Positions 16,785 through 26,231 of a stretch of DNA of 64,000 nt are shown here, piece after piece (position 1 is the first letter of the stretch; each line of letters begins with the position of its first letter). This DNA is from Collinsella sp. (GTDB taxonomy: Bacteria > Actinomycetota > Coriobacteriia > Coriobacteriales > Coriobacteriaceae): NCBI GenBank assembly GCA_019419545.1, contig DXZT01000038.1, positions 9,776-73,775 of the forward strand. Reading direction: 5' to 3'. Both the position numbers and the translations under genes were made by a program. The notes under the pieces are model-generated. The model worked only from the letters and a program-made list of their open reading frames with translations. It had not been told where the DNA came from and ran no database searches.

Positions 16785-18661
16785 GCGTGATACAGCATAT
16801 CCGCGACCGTGCGGGCCATTTTCGCTGGATGGGGCTGCTTGTGGTGTGGGCGGTCTTTATTGCCATGGCCGCCGTGCTGCTGGTGGAGCGCGCCGGCGTA
16901 CAGTACAGTGCGGGCCAGCATAAGCTGGGGATGCTTGCCGCCAACGATGCGGTGCCGGCTTCCTCGGCAATATTTGGCCAAAAGCCCACGTGCCTGGTCA
17001 TTACCGATTCCGATCAAGCTGGCGTCGAGGACGTAAAGGAGCAGTTCGACCAGATTCTGCTCGACATGAAGATAGCGCACCGCGACGTGGACCTTGCCCT
17101 GGACGGCGCGGATGCCATTCCCTCGCTGACCTCCTACGATCGCGTGATTTTGCTCATGCCGTCGCTCGATGGGCTCGGTACGCACCTGAGCGACATTATG
17201 AGTTGGGTGAGTGCCGGCGGTTCGCTTATGCTCGCCATGCCTCCGGATAACTCGGGCTATCTGCAAGTGATTGCTCCCAAGCTTGGCATTGAATCTGCCG
17301 GATATGACTATGTAAAAGCCGATAGCATTGTGCCGAGCGAGGACTTTATGCTGGGCGGGGGAGAGCGCTACGGGCTCTCGGACCCCTTTGATTCGTCGCT
17401 TTCGGTTTCGCTGCGCGAGACGGCTCGTGTGTGGGCTAAGACCGGCGATGCGGGCGCCCCGCTCATTTGGTCGAATGACTGCGGTAGCGGTCGCACCGTG
17501 GTGTGCAATATCGGTATCTATGACAAGGTCATGCGCGGTTTTTACGCCGCGGCGATCAGCCTGCTGGGCGATGCCACGGCCTATCCGGTCATCAACAGCG
17601 CCGTTTTCTACCTAGACGACTTTCCCAGCCCCGTGCCCTCGGGCGATGGCACCTACATCAAGCGCGACTACGGGCTTTCCATTGCCGATTTTTACACCAA
17701 GGTTTGGTGGCCCGATCTGCAAAAGCTCGCGCAAAAATATGGCATTCGCTTTACCGGCGTGATGATCGAAAACTACGAGGACGCGGTCAACCAGACCGAG
17801 CCCGCGCGCCAGGCCGATACCACGCAGTTCCGCTACTTTGGCGGCATGCTGCTGCAGATGGGCGGAGAGCTGGGCTTTCACGGCTACAACCATCAGCCTC
17901 TGGCGCTCTGGGATACCGACTATGGCAAGCTGTACGACTACAAGACGTGGAAGAACGAGGAAACGCTCGTCGCGTCGCTCAACGAGCTCATCGCTTTCCA
18001 GGACGAGGTGCTGCCCAACGCGCACGGCTCGGTCTATGTGCCACCGTCGAATATCCTTTCGGCCCGTGCGCGCAAGCTTATTGGCACCGACGTTCCGCGC
18101 ATTAAGACCATCGCCAGTACGTATTTTGAGGATGGCACCGACTTGCCCTATGTGCAGGAGTTTGGCGTGGCGAGCGATGGCATTGTGGAGCAGCCACGTA
18201 TTGTCTCGGGCGGCATGGTCAACGATTCCTATATGCGTCTGGCAGCCGTGTCCGAGCTCAACATGCACTACGTGAGTACGCACTTTATGCACCCGGATGA
18301 TCTGCTCGATCCCGATCGCGGCGCCAAGGAGGGCTGGGAGGTCTACAAGGGCGGTCTGACCAACTACCTGGAGTGGCTTACCAAGTCTGCGCCCGACCTG
18401 CGGCGCCAGACCGGTTCGGAATGCTCGGGCGCCATCCAGCGCTTTTCGTCCGTGACAGTGAGCGTGGATACAAGTGCGGATGCCTGGACGCTCAGCCTGG
18501 GCAATTTCCACGACGAGGCGTGGCTCATGTTCCGTGCCAACAACGGTGAGCCCGGTGCAGTCACGGGTGGCGAGATTACGCATCTGACGGGCGACCTGTA
18601 CCTGGTCAAAGCCACGGATAAGACGGTGACCATTGCACGCAAGGAGGGTGGCGACAAATGA
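16781..18661 (+). CDS. pelA: PelA-type polysaccharide deacetylase
   Basis: 626 residues from ATG 16781, with GGAGAGGAGG before it and the start overlapping the pelE stop; an upstream TTG at 16757 is not favoured. Residues 14-34 form one membrane anchor (GLLVVWAVFIAMAAVLLVER). After a flavodoxin-like middle (residues about 55-260), the deacetylase domain starts with AVFYLDDFPSPVPSG, the metal-binding Asp-Asp motif, and has LGFHGYNHQPL as the His motif of family CE4-like enzymes. Pel is an N-acetylhexosamine polymer that must be partly deacetylated for adhesion. The glycoside-hydrolase domain of Pseudomonas PelA is absent, as in Gram-positive PelA-DA. Confidence 0.85.
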   Translation: MSVIQHIRDRAGHFRWMGLLVVWAVFIAMAAVLLVERAGVQYSAGQHKLGMLAANDAVPASSAIFGQKPTCLVITDSDQAGVEDVKEQFDQILLDMKIAHRDVDLALDGADAIPSLTSYDRVILLMPSLDGLGTHLSDIMSWVSAGGSLMLAMPPDNSGYLQVIAPKLGIESAGYDYVKADSIVPSEDFMLGGGERYGLSDPFDSSLSVSLRETARVWAKTGDAGAPLIWSNDCGSGRTVVCNIGIYDKVMRGFYAAAISLLGDATAYPVINSAVFYLDDFPSPVPSGDGTYIKRDYGLSIADFYTKVWWPDLQKLAQKYGIRFTGVMIENYEDAVNQTEPARQADTTQFRYFGGMLLQMGGELGFHGYNHQPLALWDTDYGKLYDYKTWKNEETLVASLNELIAFQDEVLPNAHGSVYVPPSNILSARARKLIGTDVPRIKTIASTYFEDGTDLPYVQEFGVASDGIVEQPRIVSGGMVNDSYMRLAAVSELNMHYVSTHFMHPDDLLDPDRGAKEGWEVYKGGLTNYLEWLTKSAPDLRRQTGSECSGAIQRFSSVTVSVDTSADAWTLSLGNFHDEAWLMFRANNGEPGAVTGGEITHLTGDLYLVKATDKTVTIARKEGGDK

Positions 18662-20085
18662 GAATCTGCTTGGTACTCGAGGGTTGCTACCCCTATGTGC
18701 ACGGCGGCGTATCTACCTGGATGCATGGCTATATCCAGGCCATGCCCGAGCACGAGTTTGTGCTGTGGGTGATCGGCGCGCATGCTGCCGACCGCGGCAA
18801 GTTTGTCTACGAGCTGCCCGGCAACGTGGTCGAGGTGCACGAGGTGTTCCTGGACGATGCTCTGCGGCTTTCGGGCGAGCAACATGAAGCCAGTTTTAAC
18901 GACCGCGAGCGCGAGGCGCTACGCCGTCTGGTGTCGCTCTCCAATCCGGACTGGGACGTGCTGTTCGATATCTTTCAGCGCCGTCGCGTGCATCCGCTCT
19001 CGTTTTTGCAGAGCCGAACGTTTATGGACATCTTCCGCGACGTGTGCCTGGCCGAGTACCCCTACACGCCCTTTGCCGATGCATTCCACACCATGCGCTC
19101 CATGTTGCTTCCCGTGCTCTACCTGTTGGGCAGCGAGGTGCCGGTGGCCGATGTGTACCATGCCATCTCGACCGGCTACGGTGGCCTGCTCGCCTGCCTG
19201 GGCTCAAGCGTTTCCCATGCGCCGGTGCTGCTGACCGAGCATGGCATCTATACCCGCGAGCGCGAGGAAGAGATCATTCGCGCTGACTGGGTGGTGCCGT
19301 CGTTTAAGGATCGCTGGATTCGCTTTTTCTACCTGCTTTCGGAGGAGATCTACCGCCGCGCCTTCCGCGTGACGAGTTTGTTCCATAACGCCCGCAAGAC
19401 GCAGATCGATATGGGCTGCGATGCGGGTAAATGCCTGGTCATCCCCAACGGCATCCAGTTCGACCGCTTTAAGGACATTCCCTTAAAGCCCGATGACGGC
19501 TGGGTGGACATTGGCGCGGTGGTGCGCCTGGCGCCCATCAAGGACGTCAAGACCATGATCTATGCGTTCTTTGAGCTGCACGAGCGCCTGCCCAAGGTGC
19601 GCCTGCACATTATGGGCGGCGTGGACGACGAGGAGTACGGCGCTGAGTGCCACGCGCTGGTCGATACCCTGGGCGTGCGCGACCTGATCTTTACCGGCCG
19701 CGTCAACGTGGTCGAGTACATGGAAAAGCTCGACTTTACCATTTTGACGAGCATCTCCGAGGGCCAGCCGCTCAGCGTGCTGGAGTCGCTTGCAGCGCGC
19801 CGTCCCTGCGTGACGACCGAGGTGGGCTGCTGTCGCGAGCTGCTCGAAGGCGCCCCGGGCGACGACTTTGGCGTGGCAGGTTTTGTGACGCCGCCCATGT
19901 ATCGCAAGGGCTTGGCCGATGCCATGGAGCGCATGTGCGTGAGCCGCGCCCGTCGCATTGAGATGGGGGAGCGCGGGCAGCGTCGCGTTGCCACGTACTT
20001 TTTGCACGAGCAGATGCTCGCCAACTATCGCGCGCTGTACGACGAGACGGCGTGTGCGTTTAACCTGCCCAGAGAGGGGGAGTAG
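18658..20085 (+). CDS. pelF: PelF-type glycosyltransferase
   Basis: 475 residues, overlapping the pelA stop (ATGA). The opening MRICLVLEGCYPYVHGGVST is the PelF hallmark: a GT4 enzyme with the glycine loop VHGGVS. The C-terminal nucleotide-sugar domain has AVVRLAPIKDVKTMI, FTGRVNVVEYMEKLD and the E-x7-E motif EGQPLSVLE. PelF is the cytosolic, UDP-GlcNAc/GalNAc-using polymerase of Pel polysaccharide and works with PelG. Length and motifs fit well. The gene lies four bases before pelG, with GAGAGGGGGAG providing its ribosome binding site. Confidence 0.93.
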   Translation: MRICLVLEGCYPYVHGGVSTWMHGYIQAMPEHEFVLWVIGAHAADRGKFVYELPGNVVEVHEVFLDDALRLSGEQHEASFNDREREALRRLVSLSNPDWDVLFDIFQRRRVHPLSFLQSRTFMDIFRDVCLAEYPYTPFADAFHTMRSMLLPVLYLLGSEVPVADVYHAISTGYGGLLACLGSSVSHAPVLLTEHGIYTREREEEIIRADWVVPSFKDRWIRFFYLLSEEIYRRAFRVTSLFHNARKTQIDMGCDAGKCLVIPNGIQFDRFKDIPLKPDDGWVDIGAVVRLAPIKDVKTMIYAFFELHERLPKVRLHIMGGVDDEEYGAECHALVDTLGVRDLIFTGRVNVVEYMEKLDFTILTSISEGQPLSVLESLAARRPCVTTEVGCCRELLEGAPGDDFGVAGFVTPPMYRKGLADAMERMCVSRARRIEMGERGQRRVATYFLHEQMLANYRALYDETACAFNLPREGE

Positions 20086-20088
20086 CCG

Positions 20089-21632
20089 GTGGCCGGAATT
20101 GGTTTTGAGCTCAAACGCCTATTTAGGCGCAAGGGTCTGTTTGCCACGATGCGCGCCTATGGCTACGCCGGCATTGTGTGCACGGGCCCCATGCTGCTTG
20201 GCGTGCTGCTCCAGGTGGGTATCTTGGTGCTGTGCGGTCTGTGGGGTGTGGGCCGCGCCAACCAGGATCTGCTGGTGTGCATGGTGACCTATACGCTGCT
20301 GGCATCGCTCACGCTCACAAGCTTTTTCTCCATGCCGGTCACGCGCTTTTTGGCCGACATGCTCTTTGCCGAGCGCGAGGATGAGATCCTGCCTTCGTTT
20401 TGGGGATCTAATGCCATCATGCTCGTTGCGGGCACGGTGCTCTACGGCGTCTTTTTGCTGTTCTCGGGGGCCACGCTGCTGCAGGGGCTGCTGTGCCTGT
20501 GGCTCTTCAACATCATGATCGTCAACTGGAACGGCATGAGCTATCTCACGGCCATCAAAGATTATCGTGGCATTCTGTGCAGCTTTGCGGCCGCCATTGG
20601 CGTGGCGTGCCTGTGCGCCCTGGCGGCGCTGGCGTTGGGACTGCCGCCGGTCGAGGGCCTGTTGGCGTCAATCGCCCTAGGCTACGGCGTCATGCTTGCC
20701 TGGGATGTGGTACTGCTGTACCGGTATTTTTCACAGAGTGATCGGAGTCCCTGGCGTTTTTTGCGCTGGCTCGACCAATTTATGCCGCTTGCGCTTACGG
20801 GGCTGTTTACCAACTTGGGGCTTTTCGCACACCTGGTTATTATCTGGGCGGGCCCTATTGGTGTGCAGATCAAAGGTCTGTTTTACGGGGCTCCTTACCA
20901 TGACGTGCCGGCACTCATTGCGTTTTTGACCACACTCGTCACGACCGTCAACTTTGTGGTGTCGGTCGAGGTCAATTTCTATCCGCGCTACCGTGACTAC
21001 TACAGCCTGTTCAACGACGGCGGCGTGGTGGGCGATATTGTGGTGGCCGAGGAGGAGATGCTCTCCACGCTTAACAGCGAACTGCGCTTTTGCGCGCTCA
21101 AGCAGCTGTTTGTGACCGCGGCGGTCATCTCGCTCGAGACTACAGTGCTCTCGGCCCTGCCGCTGGGTTTTAACAATCTTATGCACGGGTATTTTCGCAC
21201 GTTATGCGTAGGCTACGGCCTGTATGCGTGGGCAACACGATCCTGCTTATCTTGCTGTACTTTACCGACTACAAGGGAGCCGTTCTGGCCTCGGGCCTGT
21301 TTGCCGGTGTGGCAGGGCTGGCGACCGCCGTGTCGTTGCTTTTGCCGCAGCAGTTTTACGGCTTTGGCTTTTTGTTGGGTGCGGTGGTGTTTTTTATCGT
21401 GGCGCTGTTGCGGCTCGATACCTATACCGCCAACTTACCGTATCGTATCCTGAGTCAGCAGCCCATTGTGGCGACCGACAAAACGGGTCGTTTTACACAG
21501 CTGGGCCGCTTGCTCGACCGTGCCGAGCAGCGCTATGAGGAGTGCCGCCGCAAGGGCGTGCCGCACGGCGCGTTTCAGCGCGCAGTAGTTCGCGTGTATC
21601 GCAACCATTGGGGAGGTTCTGATGATCGATAA
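20089..21632 (+). pseudogene. pelG: PelG-type polysaccharide exporter with a one-base frameshift
   Basis: GTG start at 20089; MAGIGFELKRLFRRKGLFAT is the usual PelG opening. Around 12 membrane helices of the MOP/MATE type carry Pel across the membrane. The first frame runs to residue 380 (FRTLCVGYGLYA) and is then replaced by nonsense-like sequence to 21453. The homologous continuation VGNTILLILLYFTDYKGAVL is in the next frame from 21228 to a stop at 21632. Inserting one base between 21228 and 21229 (GCG-TGG to GCG-GTG-G) restores a 514-residue protein. The gene is therefore broken in this assembly, by a real deletion or a sequencing error; the downstream frame is otherwise intact. Confidence 0.85.
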
Positions 21633-23391
21633 GTTGATGTCTCGCCGCTGTCTGATCGAGGTGGCTGCCGGCGCGCTGCTGCTTTCGGGCTGCTCATCTC
21701 AGGACGAATCCTCGACAAATAAGGTAAAAAAGCAGGATAAGATTAAAAAGGCCGAGGCCTCCGACCAGTCCAAGCATCTGCGCGATAAGGACGAGCTGTA
21801 CGAGGTCTATGATGACTCGGGCATTGTGACCATGTATCTGACGGTCTCTCGCGGCAACAGCTCCGAGAACACGGACCATAGCTGGGCCGAGATCAACACG
21901 TACTCGGTGTATGACTATGCCGACATGGGCGTGACGCGCTATCAGGTTATGGGCCTGCTGCAGGCGGGCGACGAAGACGGCCCGGTGGCCGGCGAGGTTG
22001 GCTATGGCGAGGAAGCGCCCAATGCCACCGTGCAAGTGCGCGGCCAGACATCGAGCTCCTACACGCAAAAGAATTACAAGGTGGAGCTCAAAAAGGGCAA
22101 GGGTACCTGGCGCCAACAGCGCGCGATTGCGCTCAACAAGCACATGGGCGAGGGTATGCGTTTTCGCAACAAGATGGCCTACGACCTTATCCGCGGGATT
22201 CCACAGATGATGGGCCTGCGTACGCAGTTTGTGCATCTGTGGGTGTGCGACCAGACCGAAAAGTCCAACGATACCTTTGAGGACTACGGCCTGTTTACGC
22301 AGGTGGAGCAGCTCAACAAGACGGCGCTTAAGGCACATGGCCTGGATAAGAGCGGGCACCTGTATAAGGTGAACAGCTTTGATTTCCATCGCTACGAGGA
22401 CACCATTAAACTTGCCGACGATCCCGACTACAACCAGGCAAGCTTTGAGGGCATGCTCGAGATTAAGGGTGATTCGGACCACACCAAGCTCATCGAGATG
22501 CTCGATGCGCTTAACGACGAATCGCAAAAGATCGATGACGTGCTCGACACCTACTTTGATACCGAGAACCTGGTCTATTGGCTGGCGTTTCAGATTCTGA
22601 CGGGCAACTGCGATACTCAGAACCGTAACTGCTATCTGTACAGCCCGCTCAACTCCAATACGTGGTACATCCTCGATTGGGACAACGACGGTATGCTGCG
22701 TAAGCTGGAGCTTTCTCTTGCCGGGTTTTCGGACTATGCGAGCTGGGAGCGCGGCGTAAGCAACTACTGGGGCAACGTGCTATTCAATCGTGCGCTGCGC
22801 AGCAAATCGTTCCGCAGCGAGCTCGACCGCGCCGTCAAGGACCTGCGCTCGTATATGACCGAGGCACGCCTGACCAAGATGATTAGACATTATCGCGAGG
22901 TTACCGAATCGCTGGTCTTTGCTTCGCCCGATATCGACCATCTGCCTGTCACCAAGGATCAATACGAGCAGATCGCCGCGGCGATTCCCTCCGAGATCGA
23001 GGAGAACTACAAGAGCTTTCGCGAGAGCTATAAAAAGCCCATGCCGTTCTACATTGGCGTGCCGCAGATCGATAACGGCAAGCTGCGCATTAACTGGGAT
23101 GCGTCCTACGACTTTAAGGCGCGTGACATTCGCTATACCGTGGAGCTGGCGCGCGACTATGCCATAAGCGACGTGCTTTTTAAGGCCGAGGACGTACTGC
23201 TTCCCGAGGTGACCTGCGATGCGCCCGATACCGGCCAGTATTTTGTGCGCGTGCGCGCTGCCAACTCCGACGGCTATACGCAAGATGCGTTTGACTACTA
23301 TGTGACCGACGACGGCAAGCACTACGGCATGAAGTGTTTTTACGTGCAAGACGGCGGTAAGGTCGTGGAGGACACGTATGAGGAGGGTTAG
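21622..23391 (+). CDS. CotH-family lipoprotein of the pel operon
   Basis: 589 residues, starting 11 bases inside the pelG end with GGGGAGG upstream. The N-terminus is a lipoprotein signal: RR, hydrophobic GALLLSGC with Cys at residue 26 or so as lipidation site, then a Ser/Lys-rich linker. The CotH domain follows: VQVRGQTSSSYTQKNYKVEL, LNKHMGEGMRFRNKMAYDL, YGLFTQVEQLNKTAL, and WYILDWDNDGML as the catalytic DWD-like motif. The end is a fibronectin-like domain. CotH proteins are atypical kinases; this class accompanies VTC and DUF4956 genes in Gram-positive polysaccharide loci. The pel partners fit that pattern, but its substrate is not known. Confidence 0.8.
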   Translation: MIDKLMSRRCLIEVAAGALLLSGCSSQDESSTNKVKKQDKIKKAEASDQSKHLRDKDELYEVYDDSGIVTMYLTVSRGNSSENTDHSWAEINTYSVYDYADMGVTRYQVMGLLQAGDEDGPVAGEVGYGEEAPNATVQVRGQTSSSYTQKNYKVELKKGKGTWRQQRAIALNKHMGEGMRFRNKMAYDLIRGIPQMMGLRTQFVHLWVCDQTEKSNDTFEDYGLFTQVEQLNKTALKAHGLDKSGHLYKVNSFDFHRYEDTIKLADDPDYNQASFEGMLEIKGDSDHTKLIEMLDALNDESQKIDDVLDTYFDTENLVYWLAFQILTGNCDTQNRNCYLYSPLNSNTWYILDWDNDGMLRKLELSLAGFSDYASWERGVSNYWGNVLFNRALRSKSFRSELDRAVKDLRSYMTEARLTKMIRHYREVTESLVFASPDIDHLPVTKDQYEQIAAAIPSEIEENYKSFRESYKKPMPFYIGVPQIDNGKLRINWDASYDFKARDIRYTVELARDYAISDVLFKAEDVLLPEVTCDAPDTGQYFVRVRAANSDGYTQDAFDYYVTDDGKHYGMKCFYVQDGGKVVEDTYEEG

Positions 23392-24169
23392 CGCGCTGCT
23401 TGAGCGCTTGGCGACTCCGCCTGTGTGTGCAACGCAGGAGCGTTACCGCCACGAGCTCAAATATCTCATTAACGAGGGCGAGCACGCTGCGCTTGCCTGC
23501 CGCATGGCGCCGGTGTTTAAGCTGGACAAGCATGCGCGGGCGGGTGGTTACACCATTCGCAGCCTGTACTTTGACGACTACTGCAACTCGGCCTACGAGG
23601 AAAAAGACGCCGGTATTCTCATGCGCAAAAAGTATCGCGCGCGCATCTATAACGGCAGCGACAAGGTGATTAAGCTCGAGCGCAAAAAGAAGTACGGCAG
23701 CTGGATCTACAAGGAGGACGCGCCACTTACGCGCGGCGAGTTTGAGCAGATTCTGGCCGGAGACTACGTCTTTTTGCTGAGAAGCCCCTATCCGCTCTGC
23801 CGCGAGTTCTACATCGAGTGCATCTGCAACATGATGCGCCCGCGGACCATCGTGGACTACGAGCGCGAGCCGTGGGTGATGGATGAGGGCACCGTGCGCA
23901 TTACGTTTGACATGAACGTGCGTGCCGCGGTGGGAAGCTTCGATATCTTTGACGCGACCTTGCCCGCGCTGCCGGTCCTGGAGCCCGGCAAGCTGGTGAT
24001 GGAGGTCAAGTTTACCGAGTTTTGCCCGCAGCTGGTGCGCGATATGGTGCCGCCGGGCGCTGCCGAGCTCACGGCGGTCTCCAAGTACTGCCTGTGTTAT
24101 GACAAGACCGCCTACCTGCGCGGTTTTAACTACTGGGAATCGGATTTTGGGAACCGAGGGGATATTTAG
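23378..24169 (+). CDS. VTC domain-containing protein
   Basis: 263 residues, overlapping the CotH gene end by 14 bases, with GTGGAGG before the ATG. It carries the VTC polyphosphate-polymerase fold with its conserved basic and acidic residues: RYRHELKYLI, IRSLYFDDY, RKKYRARIYN, IKLERKKKYGSW, PRTIVDYEREPWV, VMEVKFTEF and SKYC at the end. In yeast this domain makes polyphosphate inside a tunnel. In bacteria the stand-alone form occurs next to CotH and DUF4956 genes; its product there is unproven. Cytosolic, no membrane helices. Confidence 0.85.
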   Translation: MRRVSALLERLATPPVCATQERYRHELKYLINEGEHAALACRMAPVFKLDKHARAGGYTIRSLYFDDYCNSAYEEKDAGILMRKKYRARIYNGSDKVIKLERKKKYGSWIYKEDAPLTRGEFEQILAGDYVFLLRSPYPLCREFYIECICNMMRPRTIVDYEREPWVMDEGTVRITFDMNVRAAVGSFDIFDATLPALPVLEPGKLVMEVKFTEFCPQLVRDMVPPGAAELTAVSKYCLCYDKTAYLRGFNYWESDFGNRGDI

Positions 24170-24172
24170 ACC

Positions 24173-24838
24173 ATGAGCACCAGGGACTTTTTTAAGAACT
24201 CCGTCTTGGAGGCGTTTGGCCAGGTCGACCCTGCCAAGATCGGTCTGTCGCTGCTCGTGGCGCTCGCCATGGGCATCCTGATCTATTACGTGTACAAGCG
24301 CTTTTTTACCGGCGTGGTGTATTCGCGTAGCTTTGCCGTGACGCTCGTGGGCATGTGCGTGCTTACCTGCATGGTCACGCTCGCGATCTCGACGAACGTG
24401 GTCATCTCGCTCGGTATGGTCGGTGCTCTGTCCATCGTTCGTTACCGTACGGCGGTCAAGGACCCGCTCGACCTGCTGTATCTGTTTTGGGCCATTACCA
24501 CGGGCATTACGGCGGGTGCCGGCATGTATGCGCTCGTGGGGCTCACAGCAGTGGTGATCGTGGCGATGATCGCCGGCTCTGCGAGCCACCAGGACAAGGC
24601 GCGCGTGTACATGATGGTCATCCACTACACGGGTCAGACCACCGGCGACGATATCGTGCGCGCGTTTGGGCGCACCAAGTTCACCGTTAAATCCAAGACC
24701 ATGCGCGGTGACAGGGTGGAGATGGCCGTCGAGGTGTTCTCGGACGGCGTGGATATGCCCTATGCCGACGCCATCCGCGCGCTCGATGGTGTGGAAGATC
24801 TAACGCTCATCCAGTACAACGGCGAATATCACGGGTGA
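24173..24838 (+). CDS. DUF4956 membrane protein
   Basis: 221 residues. Three or four membrane helices lie between residues 20 and 140 (SLLVALAMGILIYYVYKRFF, SFAVTLVGMCVLTCMVTLAI), then the conserved MVGALSIVRYRTAVKDPLDL motif of DUF4956, and a cytosolic C-terminal ferredoxin-like domain. This is the usual third member of the CotH-VTC-DUF4956 trio; the function is unknown but probably works with the VTC protein. The gene starts three bases after the VTC stop and is the last of the operon. Confidence 0.85.
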   Translation: MSTRDFFKNSVLEAFGQVDPAKIGLSLLVALAMGILIYYVYKRFFTGVVYSRSFAVTLVGMCVLTCMVTLAISTNVVISLGMVGALSIVRYRTAVKDPLDLLYLFWAITTGITAGAGMYALVGLTAVVIVAMIAGSASHQDKARVYMMVIHYTGQTTGDDIVRAFGRTKFTVKSKTMRGDRVEMAVEVFSDGVDMPYADAIRALDGVEDLTLIQYNGEYHG

Positions 24839-24845
24839 TTTTGTT

Positions 24846-24867
24846 CCGGCGTTCTAACGAACGCCGG
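24846..24867 (+). terminator. Hairpin at the end of the pel operon
   Basis: A perfect 9-bp stem CCGGCGTTC/GAACGCCGG with a TAAC loop lies seven bases after the DUF4956 stop. T residues precede rather than follow it, so it may work with Rho or from the other strand. Confidence 0.5.
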
Positions 24868-24950
24868 ACCGCTCGACGCTGCTTGCGCTGACGTTTTCTC
24901 GACCTGGGTGGGCTGGTCTTGGTTTGGTTTTATGTAAGGGATGGTGCTGC

Positions 24951-25943
24951 GTGGACGTGCAACAGCTAGAAGAGTCCTGGGCTGCAAGGGCCGGCGCGCG
25001 TGAGGCGCGTCTTGTTGCGGCCTCGCACGTGCCGGCGGCGCTGTCGCTGCTGGGGATTGTGCGTCCCAGCGATCGCCTGGTCGTGTTTGCCGATGACTTT
25101 GCCGATGCGTTTGCGCGCGGCTTTGATGCCTGCGATGTTGTGCTCGTGGGGGAGCCGTCGGTTGCGGCGTTTGCCGCCGCGTCCGAGGGTTTTGCCACCG
25201 CGTTTGATGCCGAGGTGCCGCACCTGTGGTGGTTTGTGAATTCAATCGGCGGCTTTGGCCTGCGTGTTCCCGATTTGCGCGCGCTGGGTCGGGCGGCGCG
25301 TGAGGCTCATGCGCTGCTGGTTGTGGACAACACCGTGGCGTCGGCTTTTGGCTGCGATTCGCTGCGGCTGGGTGCCGCGCTGTCGCTCGAGGCACTCGAC
25401 CGTGTGTGTGCCGGCGAAGCTCCGCGCAAGCTCGTCGCCGTCTCGGTGGCGCGCTCGCAGCTCAAGCGCCATCGTGTGGATGCAGCTGCCGAGTGCACGC
25501 ATGCCCTGCTTGAGGGCTGCGGCTTGGCCAAGCTTGATTTGACTGCTGACGAGGCCGACGTGCTGGAGCGCGGGCTGGACTCGCTCGATGCTCGCATGCA
25601 GGCTCACTTCGACCGCGCACGTGCACTGGCCGAGTATCTGGCTGCCAACGAGATGGTGCGCAACGTGCGCTATCCAGGGCTGGGTTCGCATCCCGATCAT
25701 GCGGTTGCAACGGGAATCCTCGAGCACGGCTTTGGCCCGGCAGTTGAGTTTGACCTTATCGAGCGAAGTGCGGGTGAGCTGTTCGACACATTGCCGGGGG
25801 AGTTCCGCACGTCGCCCGCCGGCGGCGCAACGACACGCCTTTCGGCCCCACGCGGCAAGCAGGGGGGAACCATCCGCCTCTTCGCCGGCACCGACGACCC
25901 CCTAACCGTAGCCGGCGCCCTAGACAACGCCCTCCGCAACTAG
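24951..25943 (+). CDS. Degenerate Cys/Met-metabolism PLP enzyme
   Basis: 330 residues; GTG at 24951 chosen (weak AAGGGA upstream). The fold follows the cystathionine gamma-synthase family: NSIGGFGLRVPDLRALGRAA, LLVVDNTVASAFGCDSLRLG where the real enzymes have VVDNTFxxPxxxxPLxxGAD, YPGLGSHPDHAVATGILEHG and a C-terminal GTDDPLTVAGALDNAL. However, the PLP lysine block S-x-T-K-Y-x-x-G-H is replaced by VSVARSQLKRHRVDAAAECT, with no clear Lys at the right place, and the N-terminus is shorter than the usual 380 residues. It may be catalytically altered or a decaying paralogue. It stands alone after the pel operon. Confidence 0.65.
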   Translation: MDVQQLEESWAARAGAREARLVAASHVPAALSLLGIVRPSDRLVVFADDFADAFARGFDACDVVLVGEPSVAAFAAASEGFATAFDAEVPHLWWFVNSIGGFGLRVPDLRALGRAAREAHALLVVDNTVASAFGCDSLRLGAALSLEALDRVCAGEAPRKLVAVSVARSQLKRHRVDAAAECTHALLEGCGLAKLDLTADEADVLERGLDSLDARMQAHFDRARALAEYLAANEMVRNVRYPGLGSHPDHAVATGILEHGFGPAVEFDLIERSAGELFDTLPGEFRTSPAGGATTRLSAPRGKQGGTIRLFAGTDDPLTVAGALDNALRN

Positions 25944-26033
25944 CTATTTTGTGGCTTGTCTCGGGGTAGTCTTTTTGGGACGGGCTTTTTAGCTACTTTG
26001 GGACTGGGCCGTGGGGGACTGTGCCACGAAAGT

Positions 26034-26171
26034 GGCCTATCTACTACGTTTAACCCTTAGGGGGCGACCTTACCTGCCTTTTTTGAAAACTGGCAAGCTG
26101 TCTACCAGCGGTTTTGTTTTCAAGAAATCTGGGGTGGTCGAGGGTGTTCAACTAAACGTAGTAGATAGGCC
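26034..26171. repeat. 138-bp long imperfect palindrome
   Basis: Outer arms 26034-26052 (GGCCTATCTACTACGTTTA) and 26153-26171 are perfect 19-bp inverted repeats. Inside, ACCCTT/GAGGGT, CGACC/GGTCG, TTGAAAAC/GTTTTCAA and CTGG/CCAG pair in nested order, so the whole stretch folds into one extended hairpin. It fills most of the gap between the PLP-enzyme gene and the convergent ModE-like gene and could be a miniature mobile element or a bidirectional terminator. Confidence 0.75.
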
Positions 26172-26231
26172 CATTTTATGGCGCGCGTCTTAATTAGTTC
26201 GTGCGGCGGATCAATAATCAGACCAAATAGA

